Assembly: GCA_021814475.1 (NCBI GenBank)
Contig: JAKAIE010000032.1
Coordinates: 1-35,443, forward strand
Reading direction: 5' to 3'
Source: Nitrospirota bacterium
Lineage (GTDB): Bacteria; Nitrospirota; Thermodesulfovibrionia; Thermodesulfovibrionales; UBA6898
Length of the DNA: 35,443 nucleotides
Shown here: one piece after another, positions 31,656 through 35,443 of the stretch
Layout of the letters: every line of letters begins with the position of its first letter
Numbering within the stretch: position 1 is the first letter of the stretch
Translations under genes and position numbers: made by a program
The notes under the pieces: generated by a model
Seen by the model: only the letters and a program-made list of their open reading frames with translations
What the model was told of the DNA's origin: nothing
Databases searched by the model: none

Positions 31656-31862
31656 GTCATGTATATGTTGTTGCATTGCAGCAGAGAGGAATACCGAAAA
31701 AATTCTGCAATGCAACGAATATTAATCGGGTTCACGTAAACGAAGGCACCCTCGTGAATGTATCTCATTCCAGATGTCAGGCGACGTGAGATGGCTATAA
31801 GGTGTTGCAGGCATAATTTTCCCGGCATCCCTCTCTGCTGCCGTCAGCTGTTCTCCGGGAAA
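31656..31862. other. Gene-free region with four inverted repeats
   Basis: Four inverted repeats lie in series: GTTGCATTGCAG/CTGCAATGCAAC (31670-31681 and 31705-31716; 12 bp perfect, 23-base loop); TTCACG/CGTGAA (31731-31736, 31753-31758); ATCTCA/TGAGAT (31762-31767, 31787-31792); and TTTCCCGG/CCGGGAAA (31818-31825, 31855-31862). The first begins 14 bases after the radical SAM stop. No T-runs follow, so they are not standard terminators. A structured leader of the HD gene, a small RNA or protein-binding sites are all possible. Confidence 0.5.
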
Positions 31863-31906
31863 TGGAAGGTAACGAAGAATACTATGAAGATAAAGGGGAT
31901 AACGGT

Positions 31907-33094
31907 GTGATCAGGAAAGCATTACTTTTGAAGATATTCGGGGCTGCTTATATGCAGAGGTGGAACGACAAGGTGCGGCCGGTGGAGCTTGTCGAGCTGG
32001 ACAAGCAGGCACACAAGATGATCGTCGCCTATTTCCTGGGGAAATTTGAAGAGACGGCAGAGGGGTTCGACTGGGTGGGGGTGATCGAAGGGGGGCTTTT
32101 CGAACTGCTCCAGCGGCTTGTGATCACTGATCTGAAGCCGCCGATCTTCTACAAGATAAAGTCCGACAGGGTGAAATACGGGAAGCTCAACGACTGGGTC
32201 TTCAAGGAGATCCAGCCGGTCATCTCGCCGCTGGGTGCGCAATTTTCCGAGAGGTTCAGGGACTATTTCGCCTCCACGGATGAAACCCCCGCCAGGTCCG
32301 TTCTGAACGCGGCCCATTTTTATGCGACCAAATGGGAATTCGCTATCCTGGAGCGGGCCAATCCCGGGGGGTACGAAATCGGATCGATCAAGGAGTCCCT
32401 TGACCGGAAACAGGAAGAGTATGCGGGCCTGAAGGGCATGGCCAGCCTCAGGGAAAATGGGCGGTACAGGAGCTTCCTCGATCTCTGCGGACAACTCAGG
32501 TTCCAGACCCGCTGGTCGAACCTCCACCGGGTCCCGAAGACTTCCGTGATCGGCCACTCCCTCTTCGTTGCCCTATTGTCGTACCTGTTTTCGATCCAGG
32601 TCGGGGCATGCAGGAGGCGTAGCATAAACAATTACTTTACCGGCCTGTTCCACGACCTCCCCGAGGTCCTGACCCGCGACATCATCTCCCCGGTGAAAAA
32701 GTCGGTTGAGGGGCTGGACGAGCTGATCAAGGAATACGAGAAGGAGCAGATGGACAAGGAGGTCTACGGCCTGATCCCCCGCGAATGGCATGCGGATATC
32801 CGGATGTTCACAGAGGAGGAGTTCACGAGCATCGTCCACGTCAATGGACGGAGGAAAAAAGTATCCAGCGCCGAGATCAGCGGAAAGTACAACGAAGACG
32901 GGTTCAATCCCCGCGACGGCGAACTCGTCAAGGCCGCCGACAGCCTGGCCGCGTTCATCGAGGCGGACGTCGCGATAAAGAACGGCAGCTACAGCCCCGA
33001 GTTCCAGGAGGCGAAGATGGCGTTCAGGAATATATACGGCAGGGCGAATATCGCCGGGATCAACTTCGGGGAGATCTATGCAGATTTCGATTAA
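31907..33094 (+). CDS. HD-domain phosphohydrolase
   Basis: A 395-aa protein with an HD metal-dependent phosphohydrolase core of the YfbR-like type. The predicted metal set is His in VIGHSLFVALLSYL, His-Asp in FTGLFHDLPEVLTRDIISPVKK, and a later Asp in ELVKAADSLAAFIEADVA. The first part (residues about 1-200) has a helical domain starting ALLLKIFGAAYMQRWNDKVRP that I recognise as shared by a family of similar-length HD proteins. Nucleotide phosphatase or second-messenger hydrolysis is the general role; the substrate is unknown. GTG 31907 has AGGGGA seven bases before it and begins the conserved block; an ATG at 31862 gives a longer 410-aa form with a weak ribosome-binding site and an acidic 15-residue addition. 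Confidence 0.83.
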   Translation: MIRKALLLKIFGAAYMQRWNDKVRPVELVELDKQAHKMIVAYFLGKFEETAEGFDWVGVIEGGLFELLQRLVITDLKPPIFYKIKSDRVKYGKLNDWVFKEIQPVISPLGAQFSERFRDYFASTDETPARSVLNAAHFYATKWEFAILERANPGGYEIGSIKESLDRKQEEYAGLKGMASLRENGRYRSFLDLCGQLRFQTRWSNLHRVPKTSVIGHSLFVALLSYLFSIQVGACRRRSINNYFTGLFHDLPEVLTRDIISPVKKSVEGLDELIKEYEKEQMDKEVYGLIPREWHADIRMFTEEEFTSIVHVNGRRKKVSSAEISGKYNEDGFNPRDGELVKAADSLAAFIEADVAIKNGSYSPEFQEAKMAFRNIYGRANIAGINFGEIYADFD

Positions 33095-33217
33095 GGACGG
33101 CCACGGACTGGAGCTATTGCGTTTAGGGAGTTAAAATAAATCAGGAGCAGAAGACTCATCATTTGGTGAGAGAGTATAGTGGCAACCCGTAATCGCGATT
33201 GCGCGAGGGAGGTAAAT

Positions 33218-33604
33218 ATGGCAACTGTTGCGACAAAAACAAACCCGGTAGCCTGGTTCGAGATCCCGGTCAGGGATATCGAGCGGGCCAGAAGATTCTA
33301 CGAGAAGGTATTCGGGGTGGAGTTGACCCCGGAGGATATGGGGCCGTATAAGATGACCTTTTTCCCATGGACTGACGGCGCTCCCGGAGCTGCCGGCACG
33401 CTGATCAAGGGAGAGACCTATGAGCCGTCCCATGGGGGCACGCTCGTATATTTCAGCGTCGACGATATAGATGAGACGCTGCTGAAGATCAACGCCAACG
33501 GCGGCAAGACCATTCTTCCGAAGACGGACATCGGACAGTACGGCTTTATAGCTCATTTTGAAGACACTGAGGGAAACAGGGTGGCTATACACGCGATGAA
33601 GTGA
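33218..33604 (+). CDS. VOC-family (glyoxalase/bleomycin resistance) protein
   Basis: A 128-aa vicinal oxygen chelate protein with two beta-alpha-beta-beta-beta modules. The first begins VAWFEIPVRDIERARRFYEKVFGVEL, and the second contains LVYFSVDDIDETLLKINANGGKTILPKTDIGQYGFIAHFEDTEGNRVAIH. Members bind a divalent metal and act as lyases, dioxygenases or binding proteins; the activity here cannot be read from the sequence. GGAGGT just before the ATG at 33218 is the best start; a longer in-frame start at 33179 adds 13 unlikely residues. A plausible terminator follows. It is a single-gene unit with its own spacing from the HD gene. Confidence 0.85.
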   Translation: MATVATKTNPVAWFEIPVRDIERARRFYEKVFGVELTPEDMGPYKMTFFPWTDGAPGAAGTLIKGETYEPSHGGTLVYFSVDDIDETLLKINANGGKTILPKTDIGQYGFIAHFEDTEGNRVAIHAMK

Positions 33605-33633
33605 GCGGAGCGGCCTGAAGGAGATATACAGGC

Positions 33634-33661
33634 AGAGGGAGAGGCGACCGCCTCCCCCTCT
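33634..33661 (+). terminator. Probable terminator of the VOC gene
   Basis: A 12-bp stem with one mismatch (AGAGGGAGAGGC / GCCTCCCCCTCT) and a GACC loop sits 30 bases after the VOC stop and is followed by a T-rich tract (TTATATCGATTTCATTTT). The T-run is imperfect, so efficiency is uncertain. Confidence 0.6.
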
Positions 33662-33689
33662 TATATCGATTTCATTTTACGGCCCGTTC

Positions 33690-33718
33690 TTGACTCACCC
33701 CATTACTTGCCCTAAAAT
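33690..33718 (+). promoter_or_regulatory. Promoter of the flavin reductase gene
   Basis: TTGACT (33690-33695), a 17-base spacer and TAAAAT (33713-33718). The leader would be about 12-15 bases and contains AAAGGAG. Because this promoter overlaps an in-frame upstream TTG start at 33690, that start is rejected. Confidence 0.75.
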
Positions 33719-33737
33719 CTTCACAAAAGGAGCAAAC

Positions 33738-34280
33738 ATGAAAGAAATCGAGATCAGCAAAGCGTTCACGCTGATGGAATCCGGTCCGGTTGTTCTTGTG
33801 ACTACAGATGATGGAAAGAAGAGCAATGTAATGACGATCTCCTGGACCATGGTGATGGACTTTACGCCGGTATTTGCCATGACCACCGGTCCCTGGAACT
33901 ATTCCTATGCCGCCCTTCGAAAATCAAGGGAGTGTGTCATTTCAATTCCCACTGTTGACATGATAGACAAGATCGTCGGGGTGGGAATGTGTTCCGGCGC
34001 CGATACAGACAAATTTGACAAGTTCAGGCTTACCCGCGTGAAAGGGAAGCATGTGAAGGCGCCCCTGATAAAAGAATGTCTGGCGAATATCGAGTGTAAG
34101 GTCATCGACATCGTAAAAAAACATAATATCGTCGTCCTCGAAGGCGTCGCGGCTTACTTTGATGATTCGCGAAAAGAGAAACGAACTCTCCACGCAGTCG
34201 GCGATGGGACCTTTATAGTGGACGGGCGCAAGTTGGATCGAAAGAAGATGATGTCGTCGAAGCTTCCGGCCGGCCTTTAG
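33738..34280 (+). CDS. Flavin reductase-like FMN-binding protein (flavoredoxin type)
   Basis: A 180-aa protein of the flavin-reductase-like domain family. It shows VVLVTTDDGKKSNVMTISWTMVMDFTPVFAMTTG, the FMN-binding beginning of the split-barrel fold, then YAALRKSRECVISIPTVDMIDKIVGVGMCSGADTDKFDKF and a closing HAVGDGTFIVDGRKL. This pattern matches the flavoredoxin-like group of anaerobes, where members carry electrons or reduce flavin. ATG 33738 has AAAGGAG just before it and lies correctly downstream of a strong promoter. It is a separate unit from the VOC gene. A small hairpin at 34331-34350 may terminate it. Confidence 0.88.
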   Translation: MKEIEISKAFTLMESGPVVLVTTDDGKKSNVMTISWTMVMDFTPVFAMTTGPWNYSYAALRKSRECVISIPTVDMIDKIVGVGMCSGADTDKFDKFRLTRVKGKHVKAPLIKECLANIECKVIDIVKKHNIVVLEGVAAYFDDSRKEKRTLHAVGDGTFIVDGRKLDRKKMMSSKLPAGL

Positions 34281-34597
34281 TCCTTTCTGAATTCAGGAGT
34301 CCTGCTGCTCCGGTCCTATGACCATCCATGCGGCAGCCGGAGGCCTGCCGTGTCATTCTTCCTGTAACTGTGACCTGTGGTATACTTGCACAATGTGGGG
34401 TTACATTTTACAAATCACATGAATGGTCAGTAATAATACGGGTTCATTGGTAGGGATTGAGAAGATATAGGCCTCTTCCCAGAGGTAAGGCAGGGCCTAT
34501 AAAGCAGCTGATTCAACAAGAGAGGCCCTGCCAAGCTATCAAGCTTTCGGATAGGATAGCAGTACTTGCGTCTGTTGAGACTAAGGAGAAATGCGAA
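34281..34597. other. Intergenic region with three small hairpins
   Basis: The 317 bases between the flavin reductase and the lipoprotein gene hold a CTGAATTCAG palindrome, CGGCAG/CTGCCG (34331-34336, 34345-34350; a weak terminator candidate with T-rich sequence after it), CCTCT/AGAGG (34472-34485) and GGCAGGGCCT/AGGCCCTGCC (34489-34498, 34523-34532; 10 bp perfect). An open frame from 34457 joins the lipoprotein but lacks coding character. No clear promoter was found; TATACT near 34381 has no -35. Confidence 0.45.
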
Positions 34598-35212
34598 ATG
34601 AAGAGATTGTGTATGTCATTGCGAGTACTTCTTGCCTCTGGCGCATTGAGTGTCCTTCTTGCCTGCGCCCATTTACCGGTAGCCAATCAAACTATATACC
34701 CATGGGAAATTGCCGGGGCATGCGAATCTAAGAACTTCCCTTTTCAGGTTGGAAAGTACTTGAGAGACAAAATGTACACTTATCGGCCCGGCATGGTTGA
34801 CGTATCTATAGGCTACAATAGATACGACCAAACAATTCAAAATGCCGTTACGTTCTATCTCTATCCTCGCGAGCGTTCTGTCGAGGAGCAATACGATTTG
34901 GAAAAGAGAAATATTATATACGCGCACCCTGGAAGTACTATGATCAACGAAAAGCAGATAACCATCCAAAAGGACGGCGCCAATTATCAGGCTAGGATTG
35001 CAACTTTCGAATATGATGGAATATTCGCGAGGGAGAAGCAGAGGGTTTGCTCTTCTCTTGTGCTTGTTCAGTTGCCGATGAGGTATTTCAAAGCACGAAG
35101 TAGTGCGCCGGCTGGCCAAGTAAGTATTGCAGAGACCAGCATGTTCGAATTGTTAGAAAGGGTAAGTTGGGCAAATCAGGATCAAGAAACCGTTTGCACC
35201 GGACATGAATAA
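34598..35212 (+). CDS. Predicted lipoprotein of unknown function
   Basis: A 204-aa protein that I do not recognise. The start at 34598 has AAGGAG at 34583-34588 and yields an excellent lipoprotein signal: basic N-terminus, hydrophobic core, lipobox LLAC with Cys23. The mature part has a moderately acidic alpha/beta look, with WEIAGACESKNFPFQVGKYLRDK, YNRYDQTIQNAVTFYLYPRERSVEEQYDL, INEKQITIQKDGANYQARIATFEYDG and a pair of later Cys. It likely sits in the cell envelope. The coding sequence is more AT-rich and uses AT-ending codons more than its neighbours, so it may have come by transfer. It is the last complete gene of the window. Confidence 0.75.
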   Translation: MKRLCMSLRVLLASGALSVLLACAHLPVANQTIYPWEIAGACESKNFPFQVGKYLRDKMYTYRPGMVDVSIGYNRYDQTIQNAVTFYLYPRERSVEEQYDLEKRNIIYAHPGSTMINEKQITIQKDGANYQARIATFEYDGIFAREKQRVCSSLVLVQLPMRYFKARSSAPAGQVSIAETSMFELLERVSWANQDQETVCTGHE

Positions 35213-35443
35213 GACTTAGGTCTAGAGTACTTATTCTTCCTGAACTTGTGAGTCTCTTGCAACTGCAAAGCACCATGGTATGCCAATGGAAATCACCATT
35301 CTGCCTTTTCAAGACCCAGGAGTTCCCCCAATAATCGAGCATCGGAAAGAGTAAAGCGTTGCGGGACAAGGATTCATGGGAAAAAGGAAGTGGTTGGTAA
35401 TTGTTTTTAAAAAAATGGGGGAACTTTTTACAGGGGAGAGGAA

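Noticed and set aside
33690-33737. Upstream TTG start for the flavin reductase
   Set aside because: The TTG is the first part of a -35 hexamer of a well-spaced promoter, and ATG 33738 has a good ribosome-binding site.
35376-35443. Possible start of a truncated gene running off the window end
   Set aside because: An ATG at 35376 opens a frame of about 22 codons to the edge with a weak AAGGA before it; too short to support.
1-35443. CRISPR arrays, insertion sequences, tRNA or rRNA genes
   Set aside because: I looked for direct repeats with spacers, transposase motifs, terminal repeats and tRNA T-arm sequences and found none that I could support by reading.

Overview
This window appears to be chromosomal DNA from a GC-rich, Gram-negative, probably anaerobic or sulfur/iron-associated bacterium. 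Pointers are a type II secretion (T2SS) pseudopilus locus, an outer-membrane porin of the DUF3373 type, a lipoprotein, a secreted c-type cytochrome and a DsrE-like protein. Gene content and style would fit Nitrospirota or a neighbouring deltaproteobacterial (Desulfobacterota-type) lineage. That placement is inference; there is no rRNA or marker here that settles it. I saw no tRNA, rRNA, CRISPR array, insertion sequence or prophage gene. Layout: (1) 286-4086: dCMP deaminase, a small Lys/Pro-rich protein, and an ftsH to rhamnosyltransferase-like GT2 operon on the minus strand. (2) 4202-12345: a tightly packed plus-strand T2SS operon in the order E-F-H-I-J-K-L-M-C, divergent from ftsH. The secretin (GspD), major pseudopilin (GspG) and prepilin peptidase (GspO) are not in the window. 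(3) 12374-15309: a minus-strand operon of leucyl aminopeptidase (TTG start), a secreted zinc-dependent phospholipase C-like protein, and a PIG-L/LmbE deacetylase that follows an in-frame TAG with no ordinary start codon. (4) 15564-17054: a five-repeat S1-domain RNA-binding protein, convergent with a minus-strand operon of host-attachment-type protein, alanine dehydrogenase and an odd P-loop protein (17047-19182) that has a very good sigma-70-like promoter. (5) 19470-21441: a small periplasmic protein and a DUF3373 porin, bracketed by a clear promoter and a clear rho-independent terminator. (6) 21756-23128: a HAD phosphatase and a TrmN6/YfiC-like methyltransferase, then a strong hairpin shared with the convergent threonine synthase / trans-sulfuration enzyme pair (23175-25722). 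(7) 25839-28960: a LolD/MacB-type ABC transporter (ATPase and FtsX-like permease) downstream of a secreted monohaem cytochrome, with a long hairpin between them. (8) 29186-33094: a DsrE-like protein, an overlapping glycosyltransferase/radical SAM pair, a 250-base gene-free stretch with four inverted repeats, and an HD-domain phosphohydrolase. (9) 33218-35212: a VOC protein, a flavoredoxin-like flavin reductase with its own promoter, and a more AT-rich lipoprotein gene of unknown role. A recurring feature is that several genes (dCMP deaminase, ftsH, gspE, the second glycosyltransferase) have no Shine-Dalgarno sequence and instead a TATAAT-like hexamer 5-8 bases before the ATG, which suggests leaderless transcripts. 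The most unusual single locus is the phospholipase C-TAG-PIG-L junction at 13061-13069. Start codons below are my choices from ribosome-binding sites, promoter positions and family conservation; no database search was possible.
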